Source of the DNA: Streptomyces alboflavus
GTDB taxonomy: Bacteria > Actinomycetota > Actinomycetes > Streptomycetales > Streptomycetaceae
Reading direction: 5' to 3'
NCBI RefSeq assembly: GCF_000716675.1
Contig: NZ_JNXT01000004.1
Location: 124,001-188,000, forward strand
Length of the DNA: 64,000 bases
Shown one piece after another: positions 55,689 through 63,753 of this stretch. The notes under the pieces are model-generated. The model worked only from the letters and a program-made list of their open reading frames with translations. It did no database searches and was not told the DNA's origin. A program made the position numbers and the translations under genes. The first letter of the stretch is position 1. Every line of letters starts with the position of its first letter.

Positions 55689-57185
55689 GTGCGCAAGAAC
55701 CGTTCCGCCGCCGTCGCCGCGGCCTCATTCCTCATCGTTTCGGGCCTGGCCGTCGCCGCCGCCCCCGCAGCCGTCGCGGGCACCCCGGGAGGCACCCACG
55801 CGAACGACCGCAACAGCGACTTCGACGGCGACGGATACGAGGACGTCCTGGTCGGCGCGCCCGGCGCGACGGTCAGCGGCAAGAAGGGCGCGGGTCTCGT
55901 CACCGTGCAGTACGGCTCCTCCAGAGGCATCGGCACCAGCGACGTGGCGCGGTTCAGCCAGTCCACGGCCGGTGTCGCGGGCGCCGCCGAGGCGGCCGAC
56001 GGCTTCGGCACGGCCGTCGCCACCGGCGACCTCGACGCCGACGGCTACGACGACGCGGTCATCGGCATCCCCGGCGAGGACATCGGCGACCGGGCGGACG
56101 CCGGCGGCGTCGCGATCCTGTGGGGCTCCAAGGAGGGCCTCAAGGGGGCGGCGAGCGACTGGCTGCAGACCCAGGAGCCCACCAAGGGCGAGAAGTTCGG
56201 GTCCGCGGTGACCGCCGCGCGCCTCACCGGCGACACCCCCGGCGACGTCCTCGCCGTGCTCGACCGCGACGACCTCGAACTGTTCGTGTACGACGCGGCA
56301 CCGCAGGCCCGCGCCGCGGCGCCGCTCAAGCGCCTCGCGACCGAACACCTGGCATCGGGGCGCACGGCCGCGCGCGCCGAGGAGCGCCACATCCTGCCCA
56401 AGTCCCTGACCACCGGCGACTACGACGACGACGGCTACGCCGACCTCGTGGTGTCGGGCGTGACCGTCGGCGACGAGGAGCCCGGGCACGGCTGGTCCGC
56501 CTACTTCAAGGGCGGCGCCGACGCCCTCACGCACCAGGGCGACCTGCGCGGCGGCCCGGCGGCCGCGTCCGGCGACATCAACGGCGACGGCTTCGACGAC
56601 CTGGTCACGGGCGAGCCCCACTCCCCCGACGACGGCGGCGAGACGACGACCGGCGGCCTGGTCGGCGTGCGCTACGGCTCCGCCGAGGGGATCTCGCAGG
56701 ACGTGAAGTGGTGGACCCAGGACGCCCCGGGCGTGCCCGGCACCGCCGAGCGCGGGGACGGCTGGGGCGCCGACCTGTCCGTCGCCGACACGGACAAGGA
56801 CGGCTACGCGGACGTGGCGATCGGCGCGCCCGGCGAGGACATCGGCACGGTCGCGGACGCGGGCGCGGTGTGGGTCCTGCGCGGCACGGCCGCCGGGCTC
56901 ACCGGGACCGGGGCCAAGTCGTGGGACCAGAACTCCGCCGACATCCCCGGCGCCGCCGAGAAGGGCGACAAGTGGGGTGCCCAGGTGCGCCTGACCGACC
57001 CCAACCGCGACGGCCGCTTCGGGCTGCTCGCGTCGGCGCCGGGCGAGAACACCGGCGACGGCGTGGTGTGGGTGCTCTCGGCGGGCGCGGGCGGGGTCAC
57101 GGCCGCCGGGTCGTGGACGTACGGGGCGGGATCGCTCGGCGCGCCCGCGCAGGACGCGGCGTTCGGGGCTGCCGTCGACGAGTGA
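55689..57185 (+). CDS. Secreted FG-GAP repeat protein (integrin-like beta-propeller)
   Basis: A 498-residue exported protein. The signal peptide (RKNRSAAVAAASFLIVSGLAVAAAPAAVA) is followed by about seven FG-GAP repeats, each with a calcium-type DxDxDG loop such as DFDGDGYEDVLVGAPG, DLDADGYDDAVIGIPGED, DINGDGFDDLVTGEP and DTDKDGYADVAIGAPGED. The seven-bladed propeller is expected to bind calcium and mediate surface or carbohydrate interactions. GTG 55689 follows AGGAG. Two strong hairpins follow the stop codon. Confidence 0.9.
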   Translation: MRKNRSAAVAAASFLIVSGLAVAAAPAAVAGTPGGTHANDRNSDFDGDGYEDVLVGAPGATVSGKKGAGLVTVQYGSSRGIGTSDVARFSQSTAGVAGAAEAADGFGTAVATGDLDADGYDDAVIGIPGEDIGDRADAGGVAILWGSKEGLKGAASDWLQTQEPTKGEKFGSAVTAARLTGDTPGDVLAVLDRDDLELFVYDAAPQARAAAPLKRLATEHLASGRTAARAEERHILPKSLTTGDYDDDGYADLVVSGVTVGDEEPGHGWSAYFKGGADALTHQGDLRGGPAAASGDINGDGFDDLVTGEPHSPDDGGETTTGGLVGVRYGSAEGISQDVKWWTQDAPGVPGTAERGDGWGADLSVADTDKDGYADVAIGAPGEDIGTVADAGAVWVLRGTAAGLTGTGAKSWDQNSADIPGAAEKGDKWGAQVRLTDPNRDGRFGLLASAPGENTGDGVVWVLSAGAGGVTAAGSWTYGAGSLGAPAQDAAFGAAVDE

Positions 57186-57226
57186 GCGACCGCGAGCGTC
57201 TCGCGGCAGCGGGGGTACGCGGAGAA

Positions 57227-57268
57227 CGTGCCCGTTCACGGGCGGGGCAGCGCCCGTGAACGGGCACG
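57227..57268 (+). terminator. First of two adjoining perfect hairpins
   Basis: Arms CGTGCCCGTTCACGGGCG (57227-57244) and CGCCCGTGAACGGGCACG (57251-57268) pair at all 18 positions around the loop GGGCAG. It begins 42 bases after the FG-GAP stop codon. Confidence 0.9.
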
Positions 57269-57310
57269 CCGAGGGGGCCGACGGTGACGAACACCGTCGG
57301 CCCCCTCGGC
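57268..57310 (+). terminator. Second of two adjoining perfect hairpins
   Basis: Arms GCCGAGGGGGCCGACGGTG (57268-57286) and CACCGTCGGCCCCCTCGGC (57292-57310) pair at all 19 positions around a 5-base loop. It shares one base with the first hairpin, so the two stems can stack. It isolates the GH16 promoter at 57331 from upstream transcription. Confidence 0.9.
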
Positions 57311-57330
57311 AGTTGGTCCGCACCAACGCC

Positions 57331-57359
57331 TTGACGCCCCCTGCGCACCTGCCTTAAAT
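57331..57359 (+). promoter_or_regulatory. Promoter TTGACG-17-TTAAAT for the GH16 gene
   Basis: -35 TTGACG (57331-57336) and -10 TTAAAT (57354-57359) have a 17-bp spacer, close to the housekeeping consensus. They start 21 bases after the terminator pair. The leader to ATG 57520 is about 150 bases. Confidence 0.72.
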
Positions 57360-57519
57360 CAAGCAGTGAAGAAACCGTCGCGGAGGATCGCGTACCGCGT
57401 TCAACTCTCGACGTGATCTTGTCATGCACGCGACCGACAACATGTCCGCGACCGCACCGCGCACCACCACCATGCCCCCCACGGCATGCGTGCCCGCTCC
57501 CCCCACCCGAAGCGATGTG

Positions 57520-58374
57520 ATGACCGTGTCCCTCTCCTGGCGCCGCCGCACGGCGCTCTGCGCACTCTCCCTGATCTGCTGCGCCACCGCCGCGACCGCC
57601 GCCCCCGGTGCCGCCGCCGCGCCCGAGCGCGACAAGGCCCTCGCCTTCTCCGACGACTTCAACGGCCCCGCCGGGTCCGGCGTGGACGGCGGCAAGTGGC
57701 AGGTCGAGACCGGCGACAACGTCAACAACCACGAGCGCCAGTACTACACATCGGGCAACAAGAACGCGAAGCTCGACGGCCAGGGCAACCTGGTCATCAC
57801 CGCCCGCAAGGAGAACCCCGAGAACTACCAGTGCTGGTACGGCCGTTGCGAGTACACCTCGTCCCGGCTCAACACCGCGGGCAAGTTCACGTCGACGTAC
57901 GGCCGCGTCGAATCGCGCCTGAAGGTGCCGCGCGGCCAGGGCATGTGGCCCGCGTTCTGGATGCTGGGCGCCGACATCGGCAACGTGGGCTGGCCGAACT
58001 GCGGCGAGATCGACGTGATGGAGAACGTCGGCAAGGAGCCGAACACGGTCCACGGCACGCTGCACGGCCCCGGCTACTCCGGCTCGGGCGGCATCGGCGC
58101 CGCGTACTCCCTGCCGAACGGCGAGGCCTTCGCGGACAAGTTCCACACCTTCGCCGTGGACTGGTCGCCGAACAAGGTGACCTGGTCGGTCGACGGGCAC
58201 GTCTACCAGACCCGCACCCCGGCCGACCTCGGCGGCAGGCAGTGGGCGTTCAACAAGCCCTTCTTCCTGATCCTCAACCTGGCCGTCGGCGGCTACTGGC
58301 CCGGCGATCCGGACGGCAGCACGACGTTCCCGCAGACGCTGACCGTCGACTACGTCCGCGTGACGACCGGCTGA
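57520..58374 (+). CDS. Secreted GH16 endo-beta-glucanase
   Basis: A 284-residue exported enzyme of glycoside hydrolase family 16. The signal peptide is SLSWRRRTALCALSLICCATAATAAPGAAAA. The catalytic core has GEIDVMENVG (ExDxxE: nucleophile Glu, assisting Asp, acid/base Glu) and WPAFWMLG. A WSVDGHVYQTRTP strand follows, and there is no extra binding module. It is probably a beta-1,3- or 1,3-1,4-glucanase. ATG 57520 is preferred because it begins at the signal peptide. An in-frame ATG at 57424 is possible but adds an atypical leader. Confidence 0.9.
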   Translation: MTVSLSWRRRTALCALSLICCATAATAAPGAAAAPERDKALAFSDDFNGPAGSGVDGGKWQVETGDNVNNHERQYYTSGNKNAKLDGQGNLVITARKENPENYQCWYGRCEYTSSRLNTAGKFTSTYGRVESRLKVPRGQGMWPAFWMLGADIGNVGWPNCGEIDVMENVGKEPNTVHGTLHGPGYSGSGGIGAAYSLPNGEAFADKFHTFAVDWSPNKVTWSVDGHVYQTRTPADLGGRQWAFNKPFFLILNLAVGGYWPGDPDGSTTFPQTLTVDYVRVTTG

Positions 58375-58455
58375 CCGCGACGGGCGCCCGGGCTCTCACG
58401 GACGCTCCCTCGCCCAGGCGCCCCGCCCCGGAAGTGCGCCCCGCCTTAAGTAGAA

Positions 58456-58488
58456 GCGCCCCTGGCCGAAAGTCGCGGCCGGGGGCGC
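58456..58488 (+). terminator. Hairpin terminator after the GH16 gene
   Basis: Arms GCGCCCCTGGCCG (58456-58468) and CGGCCGGGGGCGC (58476-58488) pair over 13 bp with one G-U wobble in RNA, and the loop is 7 bases. It is GC-rich without a U-tract. Confidence 0.7.
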
Positions 58489-58567
58489 GCCGGGCGCGAC
58501 CCCGGTCCGGTGGACATGCGCCGCTGGAGTCTTGGCGGGGCGCCCCCGCACGGGGCACGATGCCCGC

Positions 58568-59239
58568 ATGAAGAGCGACCTTTTCTCCAAGGACCACGTG
58601 GCGCAGCCCGCGACGGCGCCCGGCATGAGCCTGCACAACTCGAAGTCCATCCGGTACGTCGTGAGCGGCGAGATGATGGCGCGCCAGGGCGCGATGGTCG
58701 CCTACCGCGGCAACCTGCAGTTCGAGCGCAAGGGCCAGGGCGTCGGCGGGATGCTCAAGCGCGCGGTCACCGGTGAGGGTCTGCCGCTGATGTCCGTGAA
58801 GGGGCAGGGCGAGGCGTGGTTCGCGCACGAGGCGCAGAGCTGCTTCGTCGTCGACATCGAGCAGGGCGACTCGCTCACCGTCAACGGCCGCAACATCCTG
58901 TGCTTCGACGCCTCCCTGTCGTACGAGATCAAGACCGTGAAGGGCTCGGGGATCTCCGGCGGCGGGCTCTTCAACAGCGTGTTCACGGGGCACGGGCAGC
59001 TGGGCCTGATGTGCGAGGGTGAGCCGCTGGTGATCCCCGTGTCGGCGCAGGCCCCGGTGTTCGTGGACACCGACGCCGTCGTCGGCTGGACCACCAGCCT
59101 GCACACGTCGCTGCACCGCTCGCAGTCGATCGGTTCGATGATCCGCGGCGGCTCCGGTGAGGCGGTGCAGCTGAAGCTGGAGGGCGAGGGCATGGTGATC
59201 GTCCGCCCGAGCGAGGCGACGCCGCACAAGCCGCAGTAG
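58568..59239 (+). CDS. AIM24 family protein
   Basis: A 223-residue beta-rich protein of the AIM24/TIGR00266 type. Matches include IRYVVSGEMMARQGAMVAYRGNLQFE, EGLPLMSVKGQGEAWFAHEAQ, DSLTVNGRNILCFDASLSYEI and LGLMCEGEPLVIPVS. These are bacterial relatives of a mitochondrial biogenesis factor, with double-stranded beta-helix domains. Their role in bacteria is unclear, with membrane or stress functions suggested. ATG 58568 is used. Confidence 0.87.
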   Translation: MKSDLFSKDHVAQPATAPGMSLHNSKSIRYVVSGEMMARQGAMVAYRGNLQFERKGQGVGGMLKRAVTGEGLPLMSVKGQGEAWFAHEAQSCFVVDIEQGDSLTVNGRNILCFDASLSYEIKTVKGSGISGGGLFNSVFTGHGQLGLMCEGEPLVIPVSAQAPVFVDTDAVVGWTTSLHTSLHRSQSIGSMIRGGSGEAVQLKLEGEGMVIVRPSEATPHKPQ

Positions 59240-59257
59240 TACGGCGCTCGCCCCGCA

Positions 59258-59284
59258 CCCGTCGGCCGCTCAGCAGCCGACGGG
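59258..59284. terminator. Hairpin overlapping the MFS gene end
   Basis: Perfect 9-bp arms CCCGTCGGC (59258-59266) and GCCGACGGG (59276-59284) enclose a 9-base loop. They cover the last codons and stop of the convergent MFS gene. The hairpin probably terminates the AIM24 transcript and perhaps also the MFS one. Confidence 0.6.
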
Positions 59285-60529
59285 CGTCGTCGTGTCCGCC
59301 GACGTGGTGGGCGCGGTGGGCTCCGGCGCCTGCCGGTCCCCTCGCGAAAGCCGCGTCCGCAGCATCGGCAGCGCGCACAGCGTCAGCAGGAGCGCGACGG
59401 CGCCCGCGACGAGCGCCACCGAGACCCCGGCGGTGGCGCCGAAGCGGTCGTAGACGACGCCGGTGACGGCCGCGCCGATCGCCACGCCGCTCTGCAGGCC
59501 CGCGATCATCCAGGTCATCGCCTCGGTGAGCTGGTGCTCCGGCGTCACGCGCTCCACGATGCCCATGATCACCACCATGGTCGGCGCGAAGAACACCCCG
59601 GCGAGGAACACCGCCACGCACATCACCGTCACCCCGTCCACGAGCAGGAACGGCAGGGTCGTGAGGGCGGTTCCCGCGACCCCGACGAGCAGCAGGCGCG
59701 GCAGCGGGACGTTCCACTCGCGGGCCCCGAAGAGCAGTCCGGACAGGCCCGAGCCGATCGCGTAGACGGTGAAGACGAGGCCGCCGAGCGACTTGTTGCC
59801 CTGCTCCTCGGCGAACGCGAGACCCATCGTGTCGACCATGCCGGGAATCGCCCCGCCGCAGAGCAGCACGAGCGCGAGCAGCAGCACCGGCGCCGAGCGG
59901 ATCACGGAGGTGTCGCCGCCACTCGCGGCGCGCGGCCTGACGGGCGGTTCGGTGCGCTTCTGCGGTACGAACAGGGCGACGCCCACGACCAGGAGAACGG
60001 CCGCGAACAGGGGTGCGGCCTGCGGGAACAGCGCCGTGGACAGGACCACGGCGAGCGCCGGGCTGATGACATACGTCAGCTCGTCGACGACCGACTCCAT
60101 GGAGTACGCCGTGGTGAGCCGCGGGGTGCCCCGGTAGATCTCCGTCCAGCGCGCGCGGACCATCGCGCTCATGCTCGGCATCAGGCCGGACAGCAGGGCG
60201 AACAGGAACAGGGTCCAGCTCGGCGCGTCGGCGGTGGCGCAGAGCAGCAGCGCGGCGAGGCCGAGCACACTGACGCCGGTGGCGAGCGGCAGGACGCGGC
60301 TCTGGCCGCGCCGGTCCACGGCCTTGGACACCTGCGGGCCGAGGAAGGCCATGGAGAAGGTGAAGGTGCCCGCGACCAGGCCGGCCAGGGCGTACTCGCC
60401 GGTCGTCTCGGACAGCATCGTCAGGATGCCCATGTGGGTCAGGGGCAGGGGCAGCCGGGCCAGCAGACCGGCGGAGCTGAACGCCTTCGTGCCGGGGGCG
60501 GTGAAGATCTCTCGGTACGCGTTTGCCAT
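59270..60529 (-). CDS. MFS transporter (DHA-like efflux type)
   Basis: A 419-residue, 12-helix transporter. Helix 2-3 motif A appears as FLGPQVSKAVDRRGQSRVLPLATG. A central loop (VPQKRTEPPVRPRAASGGDTSVIRSA) separates the halves. The final helix region reads GATAGVSVALVAGAVALLLTLCALPML. It is probably a drug or metabolite efflux pump. ATG 60529 is used, and an upstream open extension lacks coding character. Confidence 0.86.
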   Translation of the reverse strand: MANAYREIFTAPGTKAFSSAGLLARLPLPLTHMGILTMLSETTGEYALAGLVAGTFTFSMAFLGPQVSKAVDRRGQSRVLPLATGVSVLGLAALLLCATADAPSWTLFLFALLSGLMPSMSAMVRARWTEIYRGTPRLTTAYSMESVVDELTYVISPALAVVLSTALFPQAAPLFAAVLLVVGVALFVPQKRTEPPVRPRAASGGDTSVIRSAPVLLLALVLLCGGAIPGMVDTMGLAFAEEQGNKSLGGLVFTVYAIGSGLSGLLFGAREWNVPLPRLLLVGVAGTALTTLPFLLVDGVTVMCVAVFLAGVFFAPTMVVIMGIVERVTPEHQLTEAMTWMIAGLQSGVAIGAAVTGVVYDRFGATAGVSVALVAGAVALLLTLCALPMLRTRLSRGDRQAPEPTAPTTSADTTTPVGC

Positions 60530-60892
60530 TGGTCGTCCTGTCGGTGGAATCGGCCCTCGGCCCGTGCGGGCATGCGCGGTCACCCGGTGTGCGCGGCCCG
60601 CACGGACAACTACCGGGACTATCGTTCCACTTTCTATCACGCCCGGAGCAGGCCGACCGCAGACGCGCACGCCCGTCGGGCAGGCGCTCTCCAACTGGCC
60701 CCGGCGCTACGTTGATTGCGCTTTCTTGCCGGTGGGCGCGTTCTGGGGGACGGTGGGGCGAACCACTTCAGGTGACGGGGACGTACACACCTCTCAGCTC
60801 CTCTCGCACGACGCACGGCGACTCGTGGATCCACCGCGTGCGCGTCGCGACAGCCCGCGATGGCCGCGGTCGCTGTCGAGAGGAGGTGACCG
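60530..60892. other. 363-bp divergent region upstream of the MFS transporter gene
   Basis: No gene is supported. It holds AT-richer DNA near 60612-60640 with a repeated GATAG-type motif on the minus strand, a plausible MFS promoter area. An imperfect stem in 60848-60880 lies before the small plus-strand gene. No clean promoter was found. Confidence 0.4.
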
Positions 60893-61147
60893 ATGTGCCG
60901 AACCTCGGAGCCGGGCGGGTCGGGCACGGACACGGAGGGCGACGAACCCCCCGCGACGGACACCGGGACGCCCACGCGGTGGGATCCGCGGAGGGTGAAC
61001 TCGTACTGGACGGGGCTGCGGGCCGTGTTGCTCGTCGTGGACACGGTGGCGGCCCTGAAACAGCACGAGGCCCTTGCCCAAGGGGCAAGGGTCCTCATCG
61101 CGGTGGGTGACATGATCGTCGACGCCGGCAAGCACGAGCGGTCATGA
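60893..61147 (+). CDS. 84-residue hypothetical protein upstream of the unusual response regulator
   Basis: ATG 60893 has a near-perfect ribosome site, AGGAGGTGA. The N-terminal half is acidic and disordered (rich in Thr, Asp, Gly, Pro). The C-terminal half is a helix-forming amphipathic stretch (YWTGLRAVLLVVDTVAALKQHEALAQGARVLIAVGDMIVDAG). Codon use is high-GC3 and gene-like. Its stop codon lies 164 bp before the response regulator, and both probably belong to one transcript. I recognise no family; a small partner or modulator of the regulator is a possibility. Confidence 0.6.
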   Translation: MCRTSEPGGSGTDTEGDEPPATDTGTPTRWDPRRVNSYWTGLRAVLLVVDTVAALKQHEALAQGARVLIAVGDMIVDAGKHERS

Positions 61148-61311
61148 ACCCGGGGGGCCTGGTCGCCGGGAGGCGGTCGGGCCCTCCGCATCCAGGAGAC
61201 CACGGACCGTCGGCCTCGGCCAAGGGGCGCTTCCCCACTTGCACCCGATGGACCGTCACAAAAACGGGTTTCGTGTCATGCTCGCGATCCGTTCGAAGAG
61301 AGGGCCGCGTC

Positions 61312-62811
61312 ATGGGGACGGCAGACGGCGAGTGCCAGGAGTGCGGCGGGCCGCTGCCGCCCGCCTCCGGCACGGGCCGGCCGCGCCGCTACTGCTCGGA
61401 CGTCTGCAGATCGGCGGCCCGGCGGTCCCGCGACCGGCGGCGGAAGGCGGCCGACGCCACCGCGTCGCGCCGGTGCGCGACGGACATCGCGGGACGCCGG
61501 TGCGAACGGGACGCGCGGCACGTCCTGGTGGTACGGGGCGCCGAGAGCCAGGTGTGCACCGACTGCCGCGAACTGACCCTGTCGTTCCTCATCAACAGCG
61601 GTGTGCCCGACTCCGCGGTCGAGGTGCGCCCGCTGCCCGGATACGTGGCTGAACGCGGGTCGGACGAGGGGGCGACGGCGATCGCGCCGCCACCGGCGCC
61701 GGCCACCGCCGACCGCCGCGCACGCGTGCTCCTCATCGAGGACGATCCGCACGTCGCCGCGGCGCAGACCGCGGTCCTGACCCAGCACCGCTACTCCGTC
61801 GTCCATGAACTGTCCGGCTCCACGGGGCTCCACGCCGCGCGCGCCGAGCGGCCCGACCTGGTGCTCCTGGACCTCGGGCTCCCCGACATGGACGGCTACG
61901 AGACCCTGACCCGGCTGCGGACCGTCAGCGACGTGCCCATCATCGTCGTGACGGCACGCAGCGACATCCGGTCCCGGCTGCACGGCCTCAACCTGGGCGC
62001 GGACGACTACGTCGTCAAGCCGTACGACCCCGCGGAACTCCTCGCCCGCATGGAGCGCGTGCTGCACCGCGCCGCACCGAAGCAGTGGGTGGATCACGTC
62101 TACGACGACGGTCTGCTGCGGCTCGACTCCCAGGACTTCGCGGCCGCCGTGGCCGACGCGCCGCTGCGGCTGACGCGCACGGAGTTCCGCGTGCTCGATC
62201 TGCTCGTACGGAACGCGGGAGTCGTCCAGCCGTTCCGCAAGCTGCTCGCGCGAGCCTGGGACGACCCCAACGGGCGGGACACCGACAAGGTCAAGTTCAC
62301 CATCTCGCGCCTGCGCGGGAAGCTCGACTCGACAGTGGTCGGCAGCGAGTCGATCGTGTCGGCCCGAGGCGTCGGCTACCTCTACCGTGCGCCGGGGCCG
62401 ACGGCGCCGGGCACTCCCGCGGCGCCCGAAGCGCCCGCGCCCCGGCCGGGGTACGGGCACGCGGGCCAGGTGCTCAGCATCCTGGAGTCACGGAGCCCCG
62501 GCGGCGCCGCCGAGGCGGTCCTGCGGGTGGGCCCCCTGCACATCGAACCGGCTGCCCGGCGGGTCAGCGTGGACGGATCTGCGGTCCAGCTCACCCAGAG
62601 GGAGTTCGACCTGCTCGTCCTGCTCGCCCGGCACCCCGGCACGGTCGTGCGCCGGGAGCAGATCATCAGCGAGGTGTGGCGCGGCGCACGGCACGGGACG
62701 ACCCGTCTGCTGGAGGTACATGTCGCCTCCCTGCGCACCAAGTTGGACGTACGGAACCTGATCGAGACCGTACGCGGTGTCGGCTACCGGCTCACTGTCC
62801 CGGCCGCGTAG
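61312..62811 (+). CDS. Response regulator with Cys-rich N terminus and two winged-helix domains
   Basis: A 499-residue protein with an unusual architecture. A zinc-ribbon-like N terminus has C8-x2-C11 and YCSDVC (C28, C32). A second Cys set (C55, C64, C82, C85) follows. The receiver domain (about 137-255) keeps E143-D144-D145, Asp187, Thr214 and Lys236. OmpR-type winged helix 1 (about 267-360) ends GVGYLYRAP, and winged helix 2 (about 402-499) ends GVGYRLTVPAA. No histidine kinase gene adjoins. The start ATG 61312 follows GAAGAGAGGG. It may sense redox or metal state and bind two DNA sites. Confidence 0.85.
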   Translation: MGTADGECQECGGPLPPASGTGRPRRYCSDVCRSAARRSRDRRRKAADATASRRCATDIAGRRCERDARHVLVVRGAESQVCTDCRELTLSFLINSGVPDSAVEVRPLPGYVAERGSDEGATAIAPPPAPATADRRARVLLIEDDPHVAAAQTAVLTQHRYSVVHELSGSTGLHAARAERPDLVLLDLGLPDMDGYETLTRLRTVSDVPIIVVTARSDIRSRLHGLNLGADDYVVKPYDPAELLARMERVLHRAAPKQWVDHVYDDGLLRLDSQDFAAAVADAPLRLTRTEFRVLDLLVRNAGVVQPFRKLLARAWDDPNGRDTDKVKFTISRLRGKLDSTVVGSESIVSARGVGYLYRAPGPTAPGTPAAPEAPAPRPGYGHAGQVLSILESRSPGGAAEAVLRVGPLHIEPAARRVSVDGSAVQLTQREFDLLVLLARHPGTVVRREQIISEVWRGARHGTTRLLEVHVASLRTKLDVRNLIETVRGVGYRLTVPAA

Positions 62812-62903
62812 CGCCGGGCCCGTTGGTTCCTTCCGTGGGCTTCGGGTCGCCGTCCGGCGTGCTCCCGCCCCGGTCGGCGGTTTGCTGGGTACGGTCCGCG
62901 GGC

Positions 62904-63068
62904 ATGGACACCCTCATTTTCGGCGGGCTGCTCGCCACCTGGCTGGTGCTCTACCGGCAGCGCGGCCGGACCCTGCTGCTCGTCGGCTGGTGGGGCGTCT
63001 TCGCCGCCGTCGCCGGGCTCCTCTCGCACCACATCACCAGCAGCCTGGCACTGGGGCTGAGTTACTGA
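62904..63068 (+). CDS. DUF5993 small membrane protein
   Basis: A 54-residue protein, almost entirely two membrane helices (DTLIFGGLLATWLVLYRQRGR and TLLLVGWWGVFAAVAGLLSHH), ending in SSLALGLSY. The size and the HH motif after helix two match DUF5993. It ends one base before the ATG of the DsbB-like gene, so the pair is translationally coupled and the small protein probably accompanies DsbB in the membrane. Confidence 0.8.
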   Translation: MDTLIFGGLLATWLVLYRQRGRTLLLVGWWGVFAAVAGLLSHHITSSLALGLSY

Positions 63069-63069
63069 C

Positions 63070-63708
63070 ATGGCCGCCACGACCACACGGCTCAGGGGCA
63101 CCGAGGGCGCCGGGGCCCTCGGCACGGTCCAGTACTGGTTCGCCTGCTTCTTCGCCGCCGGCTGGACGGGGATCGTCTGCGCCGGGCTCGGGGTGCAGTT
63201 CATCGGCTGGGACTACCCCTGCCCGCTGTGCGTGATCCAGCGGATGTTCATGCTGCTCGCCGCGCTCGGTGCCGGGGTCGTCGTGCGCAGGGGCATGACG
63301 GGCGGCGTCTCGGGCCGCGACTACATGATGGGCTGGGGGCTTTCGCTGGTCGCCTGCATCGGCGGTGGCTTCACGGCCTGGCGGCAGACCATGCTGCACA
63401 TCCTGCCGGGCGACGAGGGCTACGGCAGCCCGGTACTCGGCCTGCACATGTACGTGTGGGCGTGGATCCTCTTCATGGCGTCGGTGGTGGCGATCGGCAT
63501 CGTCATGGCCCTCGCCCACCTCACGGCCGACCATGCGATCCCGACGTCGGGGGCGTACGGCAGGGCCGGGCAGGCCGTCCTCTGGTTCGTCGGCCTGATC
63601 ATCGCGGTGAACCTGGTCGCGGTCTTCTTCGAGGAGGGCTTCCACTGGTTCCTGCCGGACGACCCCGCACGGTACGAGTTCTTCTACCAGGTGGGGATCT
63701 TGGACTGA
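63070..63708 (+). CDS. DsbB-like disulfide bond formation membrane protein
   Basis: A 212-residue protein with about five membrane helices. A redox CxxC (WDYPCPLCVIQR) sits near the second helix, as in DsbB, which re-oxidises a periplasmic thiol oxidase using quinone. The second periplasmic Cys pair of classical DsbB is not obvious, which suggests a divergent or partner-dependent enzyme. The C terminus (EEGFHWFLPDDPARYEFFYQVG) is hydrophilic. It is coupled to the DUF5993 gene. Confidence 0.85.
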   Translation: MAATTTRLRGTEGAGALGTVQYWFACFFAAGWTGIVCAGLGVQFIGWDYPCPLCVIQRMFMLLAALGAGVVVRRGMTGGVSGRDYMMGWGLSLVACIGGGFTAWRQTMLHILPGDEGYGSPVLGLHMYVWAWILFMASVVAIGIVMALAHLTADHAIPTSGAYGRAGQAVLWFVGLIIAVNLVAVFFEEGFHWFLPDDPARYEFFYQVGILD

Positions 63709-63753
63709 CGGTCCGTCAGCCGAGCCGTGCGACGCCCCCGACGGGGGACGGGC

